From Mycolicibacterium grossiae (GTDB taxonomy: Bacteria > Actinomycetota > Actinomycetes > Mycobacteriales > Mycobacteriaceae), in NCBI RefSeq assembly GCF_008329645.1, contig NZ_CP043474.1, positions 2,666,001-2,730,000 on the forward strand: 64,000 bases of DNA, written 5' to 3'. The notes below the pieces were generated by a model. That model worked only from the letters and a program-made list of their open reading frames with translations, searched no databases and was not told where the DNA came from. Positions 51,115 through 61,130 of the stretch are shown here, in pieces. The number at the start of each line of letters is the position of its first letter. Position 1 is the first letter of the stretch. A program made the position numbers and the translations under genes.

Positions 51115-52096
51115 GCGCGTCGTCGTCACCGGCGGAGGCGGCTTCATCGGCGCCTACCTCGTCAAGCGGCTGGTGCACGACGGCTGGGACGTCGCCGTCG
51201 TCGACACGATGGTCCGCGGCGACGCCAGCCGGTTCGCCGAGGTGGCCGATCAGGTCGAGCTGCACACCTGCGACGTCCGCGACCAGGCGGCGCTGGAGAA
51301 GGCGTTCGTGGGTGCCGAGGTCGTCATGCACCTCGCCGCGGTCAACGGCACGCAGAACTTCTACACCCAGCCGGAGATGGTGCTGGAGGTCGGCATGCTC
51401 GGCGCGCTGGCCGTCGCCAACGCCGGCCGCGTCGCCGACGTGCCCGACCTCGTCTTCGCGTCGACCGCCGAGGTGTACCAGACGCCCGCGGTGATCCCGA
51501 CGCCCGAGACGATCCCGCTGATGCTGCCGGACAGCCTCAACCCGCGGTACTCCTACGGCGGCGGCAAGATCGTCAGCGAGCTGATCGCCTTCAACTACGG
51601 CCGCGAGCACTACCGGCAGGTGCAGGTCTTCCGTCCGCACAACGTGTTCGGGCCCAACATGGGCTGGAAGCACGTCGAGCCGCAGTTCATCATGCGCGCG
51701 CTCGCGGCGAAGGATGCCCACCCGGAGGGCAAGGCGCCGTTCGACATTCAGGGCGACGGCACCGAGACCCGCTCCTTCTGCTACGTCGACGACGTGGTGC
51801 AGGGCATCCTGACGATGTACGAGAAGGGCGGGCACCGCGAGATCTACCACATCGGCAGCGACGAGGAGGTCTCGATCCGCGACCTGGCCTCGCGCATCGG
51901 GGACATCGTCGGGGTCGACCTCGACATCCGTCCCGGCGCGTCCGCTCCCGGTGGCACGCCTCGCCGGTGCGCCGACATCAGCAAGATGCGCAGCCTCGGC
52001 TGGTCGCCGGTCACGAGCCTCGACGAGGGCCTGCGGCGCACCGTGGACTGGTACACCGAGCACCGGGACGACACCCCCGCCAACGAGCTGATGTAG
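51107..52096 (+). CDS. NAD-dependent nucleotide-sugar epimerase/dehydratase
   Basis: A 329-residue extended SDR. TGGGGFIGAYL (about 8-18) binds NAD, FASTAEVY carries the catalytic Ser/Thr (about 125) and YSYGGGK the Tyr-Lys pair (about 149-155). RPHNVFGPNMG (about 179) is a family motif. DGTETRSFCYVDDVVQGI (about 220) is typical of epimerases and UDP-glucuronate decarboxylases. Coupled to the dehydrogenase upstream, it probably epimerises or decarboxylates the sugar acid formed. Its GTG lies within the upstream coding end. It converges on maf with 12 bp between. Confidence 0.82.
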   Translation: MGKRVVVTGGGGFIGAYLVKRLVHDGWDVAVVDTMVRGDASRFAEVADQVELHTCDVRDQAALEKAFVGAEVVMHLAAVNGTQNFYTQPEMVLEVGMLGALAVANAGRVADVPDLVFASTAEVYQTPAVIPTPETIPLMLPDSLNPRYSYGGGKIVSELIAFNYGREHYRQVQVFRPHNVFGPNMGWKHVEPQFIMRALAAKDAHPEGKAPFDIQGDGTETRSFCYVDDVVQGILTMYEKGGHREIYHIGSDEEVSIRDLASRIGDIVGVDLDIRPGASAPGGTPRRCADISKMRSLGWSPVTSLDEGLRRTVDWYTEHRDDTPANELM

Positions 52097-52108
52097 CCCC
52101 GCGGCGCG

Positions 52109-52750
52109 TCAGTCGACGGGATTGGCGCGCCACAGGGCGGCGACCGACACGCCGACCCGGGCGAGCAGCCGGGCGGTCAGCGGCAGCCCGATCCCGATGA
52201 CCGCCGACGGGTCGCCATCGACGCCCTCGATGAACCAGCCCGCCAGGCCGTCGATCGTGAATCCGCCTGCGACGCCCAGTGGTTCGCCGCTGGCGACGTA
52301 CGCGGCGAGGTCGTCCGGCGACGGGGTGCCGAAGTGCACCGTGGTCACCGCGTGGTCGGCCGCGACGGCGTGCACGGCCGCGTCCCGCATCCGGATCACG
52401 CAGTGACCGGTGAAGAGCTCCGCCGACCGGCCGGCCACCGCCTGCCACCCGGCGAGCGCCGCGGCGTCGGTGCCCGGCTTGCCCCACAGCCGGCCATCGC
52501 GGAACAGCATCGAGTCGCAGCCGATGACCACGCAGTCCGCCGCGACGTCGGGCGTCAGCGTCGCGGCGACGGCACGGGCCTTCGCCTCGGCCAACGCCGT
52601 CGTCGTCCCGGCGGGCCCCACGTCGGCGGGGAGTGCGGCGACCACGGCGTCCTCGTCCACGCCGGACACCACCACGAGGGGATCGACGCCCGCGGCGCGC
52701 AGCACCCGGCGCCGGCCCGACGAGGCCGAGCCGAGGACCAGTCGCGTCAT
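52109..52750 (-). CDS. maf: Maf-family nucleotide pyrophosphatase
   Basis: A 213-residue Maf/HAM1-like pyrophosphatase hydrolysing non-canonical or excess NTPs. [15 protein letters not shown] (about 3-17) is the N-terminal substrate loop. [15 protein letters not shown] (about 77-91) contains the catalytic Asp. [19 protein letters not shown] (about 164-182) is the C-terminal signature. The ATG at 52750 overlaps the accE5 stop (ATGA), so it is the third gene of accD5-accE5-maf, the same order as in M. tuberculosis. Confidence 0.92.
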   Translation of the reverse strand: MTRLVLGSASSGRRRVLRAAGVDPLVVVSGVDEDAVVAALPADVGPAGTTTALAEAKARAVAATLTPDVAADCVVIGCDSMLFRDGRLWGKPGTDAAALAGWQAVAGRSAELFTGHCVIRMRDAAVHAVAADHAVTTVHFGTPSPDDLAAYVASGEPLGVAGGFTIDGLAGWFIEGVDGDPSAVIGIGLPLTARLLARVGVSVAALWRANPVD

Positions 52751-53007
52751 CGACGCAGGTGCGTCCGCTCCACCAGGGTCACGCGCTGCCAGCTGAAGCT
52801 CGAGTAGCGCAGCTTGTCCACCGGGTGACCCCACAGGTCGCGTTCGTGGGGCTCCATGTCGGCCGACGTGACCTGGTTGCCGGCGCCGGCGAGCACCGTC
52901 ACCAGCGCCGCCAGCTCCTCGTCGGTGGGCTCGCCCCGGACCACCTGGATCACCGGCTCGGTGGTGGCCGAAGGATCCTCCGGCACGGGCAGATTCGCTT
53001 CGCTCAC
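52747..53007 (-). CDS. accE5: Acyl-CoA carboxylase epsilon subunit
   Basis: An 86-residue small subunit that stabilises the AccA3-AccD5 complex. The first 30 residues are Pro/Glu-rich and look flexible. [23 protein letters not shown] (given as [17 protein letters not shown]) is the conserved acyl-CoA-carboxylase epsilon motif. The C-terminus [14 protein letters not shown] includes the W-R segment typical of the group. It lies 31 bp after accD5 and overlaps maf by 4 bases. Position and length match M. tuberculosis Rv3281, although that protein has a longer disordered N-terminus. Confidence 0.85.
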   Translation of the reverse strand: MSEANLPVPEDPSATTEPVIQVVRGEPTDEELAALVTVLAGAGNQVTSADMEPHERDLWGHPVDKLRYSSFSWQRVTLVERTHLRR

Positions 53008-53038
53008 GACACACTCCTGACGTCGATGGCCGATGACA

Positions 53039-54790
<1,752 letters not shown>

Positions 54791-54870
54791 TCATGGACGC
54801 ATCGATCGGCACGCCGACCAAGGCTTGCTGCGCTCAACCGGACGAATCGTTGTGGAAAGGGAAGTTCCGC

Positions 54871-56025
54871 GTGCACGAGAAGCGTCGGTCGAGCAGCAAT
54901 GATGCTCCGCGCGTGGCCATTGCCCACGATTATCTGACGCAGCGCGGGGGTGCGGAGAAGGTCGTCCTCTCCATGAGTCGCGCCTTTCCCGACGCCCCCA
55001 TTTACACGTTGCTGTACGACCCCGAGAACACATATCCGGAATTCGCTGAGCGCGATATTCGCGTATCCCGGCTGAATGCGCTGGGCGTATTCCGCAGGCA
55101 CCACCGCGCGGCGTTGCCGATCCTGCCGCTCGCCGCGCACTCGATGAAGATCGACGCCGACGTCGTGCTGACCAGTACCAGTGGCTGGGCCCACGGGTTC
55201 CGCACCACTGGCCGCAAGCTGGTGCACTGCCATTCGCCGGCGCGCTGGCTCTACCTCAAGGACAAGTACCTCGGCGAGGAGGCCGGGCTGGCAAAGCGCG
55301 CGGTGTTGGCCACCACGTCGGGCTACCTGCGCGCGTGGGATCGCCGGGCCGCGCACTCCGCCGACCGGTACCTCGCGGTGTCCACCGTCATCCAGCAGCG
55401 CATCGCCGACGCCTACGGCATCGATGCCGACGTCCTGCCCTCACCGGTGGCCATGACGCGCTCCAGCGTGGGCGAGCCGGTGCCCGAACTCCTCGACTGG
55501 CTGGGCTCGGCCCCCAGCGACGGCGCCTTCTACCTCTGCGTGTCGCGGCTGCTGCCGTACAAGAACGTCGACGCGGTGGTCGGCGCGTTCGCCGGCCGTG
55601 ACCGTCGCCTGGTGGTGGTCGGCCGCGGCCCGGACGCCGAGCGGATCGCGGCGATGAAGACGCCGAACGTGCTGATGCTGTCCGATCTCACCGATGCCCA
55701 GATGTCGTGGCTCTACGAACACTGCCGCGCATTGATCGCCGCCAGCTACGAGGACTTCGGGCTGACGCCCATCGAGGCCGGCGTCTGGGGGCGCCCGAGC
55801 GTCGTGCTGCGCTGGGGCGGCTTCCTGGACACCGTCGACGAGGGCATCACCGGGTTGTACTTCGACAGCCCGGACGCCGCGTCGATCGCCGAGGCGGTCG
55901 ACCGCTTCGAGGCCATGTCGTTCGATCCGGACAAGGTGCGGCTGCACGTCGAACAGTTCACCGAGGAGCGCTACGCCGCCGCGTTGCACGCTGCGGTCGA
56001 CGAGTTGGCGGTGCGGCCGGGATGA
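54871..56025 (+). CDS. Glycosyltransferase family 4 (WbaZ-like mannosyltransferase type)
   Basis: A 384-residue GT-B glycosyltransferase. RVAIAHDYLTQRGGAEKVVL (about 14-33) is the N-terminal glycine-rich loop. FPDAPIYTLLYDP is typical of the WbaZ group that uses GDP-mannose. The donor site lies in the second half: VSRLLPYKNVDAVV (about 224-237) and ASYEDFGLTPIEAG (about 292-305), the E-x7-E motif. The GTG at 54871 follows GAAAGGGAAG; longer in-frame starts exist at 54766 and 54793. The 203-bp region to accD5 holds the divergent promoters. The next gene overlaps by 4 bases and is a GDP-mannose dehydratase-like enzyme, supporting a GDP-sugar donor. Confidence 0.84.
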   Translation: MHEKRRSSSNDAPRVAIAHDYLTQRGGAEKVVLSMSRAFPDAPIYTLLYDPENTYPEFAERDIRVSRLNALGVFRRHHRAALPILPLAAHSMKIDADVVLTSTSGWAHGFRTTGRKLVHCHSPARWLYLKDKYLGEEAGLAKRAVLATTSGYLRAWDRRAAHSADRYLAVSTVIQQRIADAYGIDADVLPSPVAMTRSSVGEPVPELLDWLGSAPSDGAFYLCVSRLLPYKNVDAVVGAFAGRDRRLVVVGRGPDAERIAAMKTPNVLMLSDLTDAQMSWLYEHCRALIAASYEDFGLTPIEAGVWGRPSVVLRWGGFLDTVDEGITGLYFDSPDAASIAEAVDRFEAMSFDPDKVRLHVEQFTEERYAAALHAAVDELAVRPG

Positions 56026-56999
56026 CGGCCCGTACCGCCGTCGTCACGGGCATCACCGGACAGGACGGCCACTACCTCGCCGCCCTCCTGCGCTCCGAGG
56101 GCGTCGTCGTGCACGGCACGACGCGACCCGGCGTGCGGGCGGACGGGACGCTGCCCGACCTGCCGCCGGGCACGGTGTGTCACGAGGTCGACCCGACCGA
56201 CCCGGTGGCCGTGGCCGCCGTGCTCGACGCCGTCGCACCCGACTACGTCTTCCACCTCGCCGGGATGTCCTCGGTCGCGGCGAGCTGGGACGACCCCGTC
56301 CACGCCGCCCGCAGCAACGGGCTGTCGGTGGTCGCCGTCCTGGACGCCGCGCTGAGGCTCCGAGACCGCACCGGCCGCCCGGTCACCGTGGTGAACGCGT
56401 CGAGCTGCGAGATCTTCGCCGGCGCCCCCGACGTGCGGCAAGCCGAGGGCACGCCGGTCCGGCCCATCTCGCCCTACGGCGCGTCGAAGGCGTTCGGCCA
56501 CCACATGGTGCAGGCGTACCGGGCGCGCGGGCTGGCGGCGTCCAACGCGATCCTCTATCACCACGAATCGCCCCGGCGGCCGGAGCGATTCGTCACGCGC
56601 AAGATCACCCGTGGCGTCGCACGGATCGCCGCCGGGCGTCAGGACCGCCTGGTGCTCGGCGACCTGAGCGTGCGGCGCGACTGGGGTTGGGCGCCCGACT
56701 ACGTCGACGCCATGTACGCGATGGCCCTGCGGGAGACCGGCGACGACTACGTGGTCGCCACCGGTGAGGACCATTCGATCGAGGACTTCGTCGCCACCGC
56801 GTTCGCGGCGGCCGGCATCGACGACTGGCAGGACCTGGTGGTCGGCGACAGCGCGCTGATCCGTCCCGCCGATCGGCCCGCGATGATCGGCGATGCGACG
56901 AAGGCGTGGGAAGTACTCAACTGGAAACCCACGACGTCGTTCCACGACATCGTGGTGAAGATGGTCGATTCGGACACAACACAGGAGCGAGACGCGTGA
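56022..56999 (+). CDS. GDP-mannose 4,6-dehydratase-like epimerase/dehydratase
   Basis: A 325-residue extended SDR. VVTGITGQDGHYLAALL (about 7-23) is the GDP-mannose 4,6-dehydratase form of the NAD loop (GITGQDG). NASSCEIF (about 127), YGASKAFG (about 150), HHESPRRPERFVTRKI (about 183-198) and RRDWGWAPDYVDAMY (about 220) are all Gmd signatures. It would make GDP-4-keto-6-deoxymannose, the precursor of 6-deoxy sugars such as fucose or rhamnose isomers. No second-step reductase is recognised in the window. ATG overlaps the upstream stop, and its stop overlaps the acyltransferase GTG. Confidence 0.84.
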   Translation: MTARTAVVTGITGQDGHYLAALLRSEGVVVHGTTRPGVRADGTLPDLPPGTVCHEVDPTDPVAVAAVLDAVAPDYVFHLAGMSSVAASWDDPVHAARSNGLSVVAVLDAALRLRDRTGRPVTVVNASSCEIFAGAPDVRQAEGTPVRPISPYGASKAFGHHMVQAYRARGLAASNAILYHHESPRRPERFVTRKITRGVARIAAGRQDRLVLGDLSVRRDWGWAPDYVDAMYAMALRETGDDYVVATGEDHSIEDFVATAFAAAGIDDWQDLVVGDSALIRPADRPAMIGDATKAWEVLNWKPTTSFHDIVVKMVDSDTTQERDA

Positions 57000-57691
57000 C
57001 CCCCGAACCCTTGATCCCCGAACCCTTCGTCGCCGACCCCGAGGACCGTGCCAGGAAGCTGGCCGCCGCCCCCGGGTTGAAGCTGCCGCCGGACCCGGAG
57101 TGGGAGGTCGGCCCCGACGGCCGGGTCGTCGACTACAAGATGCAGGGCATGACGTTCCGCCGCAAGGCGCAGAACCGACTGGCCACGATCCTGTTCAACA
57201 TGATCGTCACCTACATCCCGTCGCACTTCGTGCGGCAGAACTTCCTGCGGTGGTTCGGCAAGTCGACCATCGGCAAGGGCTCGACGCTGATGCGCGGCGT
57301 CACGGTGTTCGATCCGGAGTTCCTCACCATCGGCGACAACACCGCGATCGGCTTCCGCTGCTTCCTGGACTCGCGCGCCGGCATCTACATCGGCAACAAC
57401 GTCACCATCGCCAGCGACACCCACATCCTCGGCGGCGGGCACGACATCAACCACCCCGACTTCCTCCCGATGCCGGTCCCGACGGTCATCGAGGACTACG
57501 TGTGGATCGCCAGCCGCGCGATGATCCTGCCCTCGCACATCAAGCGGGGCGCCGTCGTCGCCGCACATGCGGTGGTCACCAAGGACATCCAGGAACTCGA
57601 AGTGGTCGGCGGCGTGCCGGCCAAGGTGCTGACCAAGCGCAACCCGGACGCGCTGAAGTACAGCGGTCACTACCGTCCGCTGTTCTTCTGA
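56996..57691 (+). CDS. Left-handed beta-helix (hexapeptide) acyltransferase
   Basis: A 231-residue O-acetyltransferase-like protein. After about 90 N-terminal residues with a hydrophobic stretch (LATILFNMIVTYIPSHFV), hexapeptide repeats build a left-handed beta-helix: TIGKGSTL, TIGDNTAIG, YIGNNVTIAS, then GGGHDINHPDF with the catalytic His. VIEDYVWIASRAMI and VVGGVPAKVLTKR close the fold as in WbbJ/maltose-acetyltransferase relatives. It probably acetylates a sugar of the polymer. The GTG at 56996 overlaps the dehydratase stop, and the stop overlaps the next ATG (TGATG), so it sits mid-operon. Confidence 0.82.
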   Translation: MTPEPLIPEPFVADPEDRARKLAAAPGLKLPPDPEWEVGPDGRVVDYKMQGMTFRRKAQNRLATILFNMIVTYIPSHFVRQNFLRWFGKSTIGKGSTLMRGVTVFDPEFLTIGDNTAIGFRCFLDSRAGIYIGNNVTIASDTHILGGGHDINHPDFLPMPVPTVIEDYVWIASRAMILPSHIKRGAVVAAHAVVTKDIQELEVVGGVPAKVLTKRNPDALKYSGHYRPLFF

Positions 57692-58815
57692 TGAGCGTCG
57701 ATCTCCACGACTACCGACTGGTCTACATCGGGCCGCGCAACCACGTCACGGCGATCGGGGACTACACCGAGGACCTCATCGCGGCGTACCGGCCGCACTT
57801 CGGCGAGGTGAGCGAGGTCCGGGTGTCCGGGCCGGGCGACGAGACCTGGGCCGACGTGCGTCGCGTCCGGGCCCGGGTGCGCGAGCTGGTGGCCTCGGCG
57901 CCGGGCGGAAAGGTGCTGGTGCACAGCGAGATCGGCTGCGGCATGCTGTCGCCGTTCTGGTCGATCGCCGGCCTCGAGGGCGTCCCGGTAACACTCACCG
58001 TGCACGACCCGCCGCAGGCGCTGTGGTTCATCGCGCGCACCAGTTTCGTGGCGCGGCACAAGCTGCTGATGCACGGATTCCACTACCCGATGCGGCCGTT
58101 CTCGCGGTGGCTCGAGGGCCGGGTCAACGGGCGGCGCGACGTCTTCGCGCTGAGCCGGACCGGGCAGGCGTCGATCGACCGGGTGTATCCGCAGAGCCAC
58201 ACGCACTACGTGCCGTACCGGGTCGCGGAGAAGAACGTGATCCCGCCCGCCGAGGACCGTCCCAAGGCGATCGGCTTCTTCGGCCTGGTCTACCGCGGCA
58301 AGGGTTTCGAGCAGATCGCCCAGATCCGCAAGGAGCTGCCCGACGACATCGCCATCCGGGTGGCGGGGCGCGGCACCGAGGCGCTGCCGCCGGTGGACGG
58401 CGTCGAGCTGGTCGGCGGCGTGGACGGCGCGGCCGAAGATGCCTTCTTCGCCTCGGTGCGCGCCATCGTGATCCCCTACGGCAAGCGGCACTTCTACGCC
58501 GACACCTTCCCGGCGTCGTCGGTGGCCGCGCACGCGCTGGCCTACCGCACCCCGATCATCGCCACCAGCTACGGCTCGCTGGCCGAATTCGACACGGAGA
58601 CGGGCGCTCTGGTGGTGCCGATGGGCGACGACGTGAACGCGCTGCCGCCGGGCTTCGCGACGGAGATCGCCTCGTTCGTCAACGACGACGCGCGCGTGAC
58701 GGAGTTGGGCAAGAACGCCGACCGCACCCGCGAGGAGCGCTCCACGCCGCGCACCGCCGAGGCGTTCGTCAAGGCCTGGTCGACGATCCTGGACCGTCAG
58801 CGGCCGAGTGTCTGA
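57691..58815 (+). CDS. Glycosyltransferase (GT-B fold)
   Basis: A 374-residue GT-B-like glycosyltransferase. The N-terminal half is divergent, with VYIGPRNHVTAIGDYTEDLI and VHSEIGCGMLSPF. The C-terminal half has AIGFFGLVYRGKGFEQIAQI (about 191-210), IRVAGRGTE and FASVRAIVIPYGKRHFY. It ends with FPASSVAAHALAYRTPIIAT, where the usual E-x7-E is weak. The donor is unknown. The start ATG shares its A with the stop of the acyltransferase gene, and its end overlaps the flippase start by 8 bases. Confidence 0.75.
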   Translation: MSVDLHDYRLVYIGPRNHVTAIGDYTEDLIAAYRPHFGEVSEVRVSGPGDETWADVRRVRARVRELVASAPGGKVLVHSEIGCGMLSPFWSIAGLEGVPVTLTVHDPPQALWFIARTSFVARHKLLMHGFHYPMRPFSRWLEGRVNGRRDVFALSRTGQASIDRVYPQSHTHYVPYRVAEKNVIPPAEDRPKAIGFFGLVYRGKGFEQIAQIRKELPDDIAIRVAGRGTEALPPVDGVELVGGVDGAAEDAFFASVRAIVIPYGKRHFYADTFPASSVAAHALAYRTPIIATSYGSLAEFDTETGALVVPMGDDVNALPPGFATEIASFVNDDARVTELGKNADRTREERSTPRTAEAFVKAWSTILDRQRPSV

Positions 58816-59980
58816 CCCCGCGGCGCAGGGCCAGGAGGCGGCCCCGCGCAACATCCTCAAGACGCTCGTCGCCGTGGGCTGGATGTACGGCGGCCGCGGC
58901 ATCGGCATGCTGTGGACGCTGGCGCTGGTGGGCAAGCTCAGCGTCGGCGACTACGGGCGCTACGGCATGGGGTTCGCGCTGTCCGCGGTCGTGGGACCGC
59001 CGCTGGACAATCCGTTCAACGTGCGCGCCATGCGCGAGTCCGACGAGCACTTCCGCGCCGAACGCACCAGCCGCTTCCTGCTCGGGCTGACGCTGATGGC
59101 GGTGGGCGCCTGCCTGATCGAGGTGAACTACGTCGCCTGGTTCGGCCTGGTGATCGCCGGCGGCGAGATGGTGTTCAAGTCCTATCAGAGCCAGGCTGCG
59201 CGCGACGGGCACCCGCAGGTGACCTGGCGGATGGACACCATCCGGCAGATCTCGAGCGTCGCGCTCGCCGGCAGCTACCTGTTCGGCACCGACGAACCCA
59301 ACCTGCAGATCGCCAGCCTGCTGTACTGCGCGCCGTACCTGGTGGTGCTGGTGCTCGCAGCCCGGCGGGTGTGGGGCCACCGGCCCGGCGTCCCGGGTCC
59401 GCCGCGGCTCATCGCGGCACTGGTCGGCGAAATGCTCGGGATGTGCATCTACCTGCAGGGCGACGTGCTGCTGCTGGGCTTCCTCACCGACGACACCACG
59501 GTCGGCTACTACGCGCTGACCGTGACGGTCACCGTCGCGCTGGCCGCCATCGGCCAGTCGTTCGCGATGACCTACAACGAGCCGCTGCGGCGCAGTGGGG
59601 GTGACCTGTCCACCGGTCCGTCGCTGCGGCACATCGTGATGCTCGGCGCCGGCACCGGCGGGCTGGTGGTGATCGCGGGCGTCGTCCTGCTGCTGACGCC
59701 CGCCCCCACCGAACTCGGGATCGCCATGCTGGTGATGTCGGCGTTCTGCGCCATGCGCACGATGAGTTCGGTGCTCGCCGTGATCCTCTACGCCCAGCGG
59801 CGCGACGTGATCCGGTTGAGCGCCAACCTGGGCCTCGTCCCGGTCAAGCTGGGAGCCGTTGCCGCACTTGCCCAATTCGGTGCCGTCGGCGCGGCGGTCG
59901 CGACCGTCGCCACCGACGCCATCCTGCTGGTGATCTATCTGGTGGCCATCTATCGAAGGAAGGACCGGGCCGAAGCATGA
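58808..59980 (+). CDS. Polysaccharide flippase (Wzx/MOP-superfamily-like)
   Basis: A 390-residue membrane protein with about ten to twelve helices (VGWMYGGRGIGMLWTLALVG at about 22-41; later LIAALVGEMLGMCIYLQGDVLLLGF and VTVTVALAAIGQSF). The periodicity, with LSVGDYGRYGMGFALSAVVGP after the first helix, is that of Wzx/O-antigen translocases, which flip lipid-linked repeat units across the membrane. It is somewhat shorter than usual (about 420-480). GTG at 58808. Its position among glycosyltransferases and near a Wzy-like gene supports the role. The ATGA overlap at 59977-59980 couples it to the next gene. Confidence 0.72.
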   Translation: MSDPAAQGQEAAPRNILKTLVAVGWMYGGRGIGMLWTLALVGKLSVGDYGRYGMGFALSAVVGPPLDNPFNVRAMRESDEHFRAERTSRFLLGLTLMAVGACLIEVNYVAWFGLVIAGGEMVFKSYQSQAARDGHPQVTWRMDTIRQISSVALAGSYLFGTDEPNLQIASLLYCAPYLVVLVLAARRVWGHRPGVPGPPRLIAALVGEMLGMCIYLQGDVLLLGFLTDDTTVGYYALTVTVTVALAAIGQSFAMTYNEPLRRSGGDLSTGPSLRHIVMLGAGTGGLVVIAGVVLLLTPAPTELGIAMLVMSAFCAMRTMSSVLAVILYAQRRDVIRLSANLGLVPVKLGAVAALAQFGAVGAAVATVATDAILLVIYLVAIYRRKDRAEA

Positions 59981-61119
59981 CGACGAAGGTCGCATTCCTG
60001 GTGTCCAAGGACCCCGTGACCGAGCACGGTGGTGACGTCGAACTGGCGCGCGTGGTGATGCGCCTGGCCGCGGAGTCGTTCGACATCCGGGCGATCTGCC
60101 TGTCCGACGAGCCGCCGGGGGAGTCGGTGGTCGACGTGGTCTCCGGCGGGCTGCGCCTGCAGCGCATCGTGCAGCATCCCGTCGACAAGGTCGGGCTGCT
60201 GACCGGATCGCTGCGCAAGCGACGCAGCCTGGTGCACATCCGCTTCGACACCCCCGAGCTGCTCGCGGCGATCGAGGCGAGCGATGACGACGTGTTCTTC
60301 TGCGAGCACAACTACATGGGCGAATCCTTCATCCGCAGCAAGCACTTCGGTAGCAAGGGCTTCGTCATCAACACCATCAACACCGAGTCGCAGGTGTGGC
60401 TGTCCACGCGCGGCCTGCTGGGCAAGATCGAGGCTCCGCGCCTGCTGCGCGACGAGCTGCGGGTGGCCAAGCTCGCCAACGCCGTCGGCTGCTACGAGAT
60501 CGAGGAAGCGCAGATGTACCGCGACCACGGCGTCCCCGGCGCGCGGTTCATGGAGGTGACGCTGCCGCCGATCGAGCAGATCGACGTCTCGGCCACGGGC
60601 CGACGCCTGGTGTTCCTCGGCGGCCGGGACTGGCCGCCCAATCAGGAGGCATTCCTCGTCGCCCTGCGGCTCTGGCCGCGCATCGCCGAGGGCATCCCGG
60701 ACGCCGAACTCGTCATCGTCGGTGCCAAGAAGACCGGCTCGACGGACCCGGAGTACCCCGACCGCGTGCGCGACCTCGGCTTCGTCGACGACCTCCCGGC
60801 GTTCCTGCGGACGTGCCGCGCCCTGATGGCGCCGATCCGCACCGGTGGCGGGGTCCGGGTGAAGCTGCTCGACGCGGCCAGCCAGGGGCTGCCGGTGATC
60901 GGCAGCAAGCCGGCGGTGGGTTCGCTCGACGAGCTGTTCGGGATGTCGACGTTCGACGACGACGACGCCTTCGTCGCGGAGTGCCGTCGCCTGCTGCTCG
61001 ACCGCGATGCAGCGGTGCAGGTGGGCAACGACCTCTACGAGGTCAACCGCGAGCACTGGGCCCAGAAGCGGCCGCAGAAGGCCGTCGAGGACCTGGTGTA
61101 CGCCGGCCTGGGCCGCTGA
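59977..61119 (+). CDS. Glycosyltransferase family 4
   Basis: A 380-residue GT-B glycosyltransferase. VAFLVSKDPVTEHGGDVELA (about 5-24) is the N-terminal glycine loop. RRLVFLGGRDWPPNQEAFLV (about 209-228) starts the donor domain. LVIVGAKKTG, LGFVDDLPAFLRTCRALMAP (about 267-286) and TGGGVRVKLLDAASQGLPVI (about 289-308) form the nucleotide-sugar site. FCEHNYMGESF in the first half suggests a lipid-linked acceptor region, but this is a guess. It ends the plus-strand polysaccharide operon and converges on the glycoside hydrolase gene 11 bp away. Confidence 0.82.
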   Translation: MTTKVAFLVSKDPVTEHGGDVELARVVMRLAAESFDIRAICLSDEPPGESVVDVVSGGLRLQRIVQHPVDKVGLLTGSLRKRRSLVHIRFDTPELLAAIEASDDDVFFCEHNYMGESFIRSKHFGSKGFVINTINTESQVWLSTRGLLGKIEAPRLLRDELRVAKLANAVGCYEIEEAQMYRDHGVPGARFMEVTLPPIEQIDVSATGRRLVFLGGRDWPPNQEAFLVALRLWPRIAEGIPDAELVIVGAKKTGSTDPEYPDRVRDLGFVDDLPAFLRTCRALMAPIRTGGGVRVKLLDAASQGLPVIGSKPAVGSLDELFGMSTFDDDDAFVAECRRLLLDRDAAVQVGNDLYEVNREHWAQKRPQKAVEDLVYAGLGR

Positions 61120-61130
61120 CGCGCAGACCC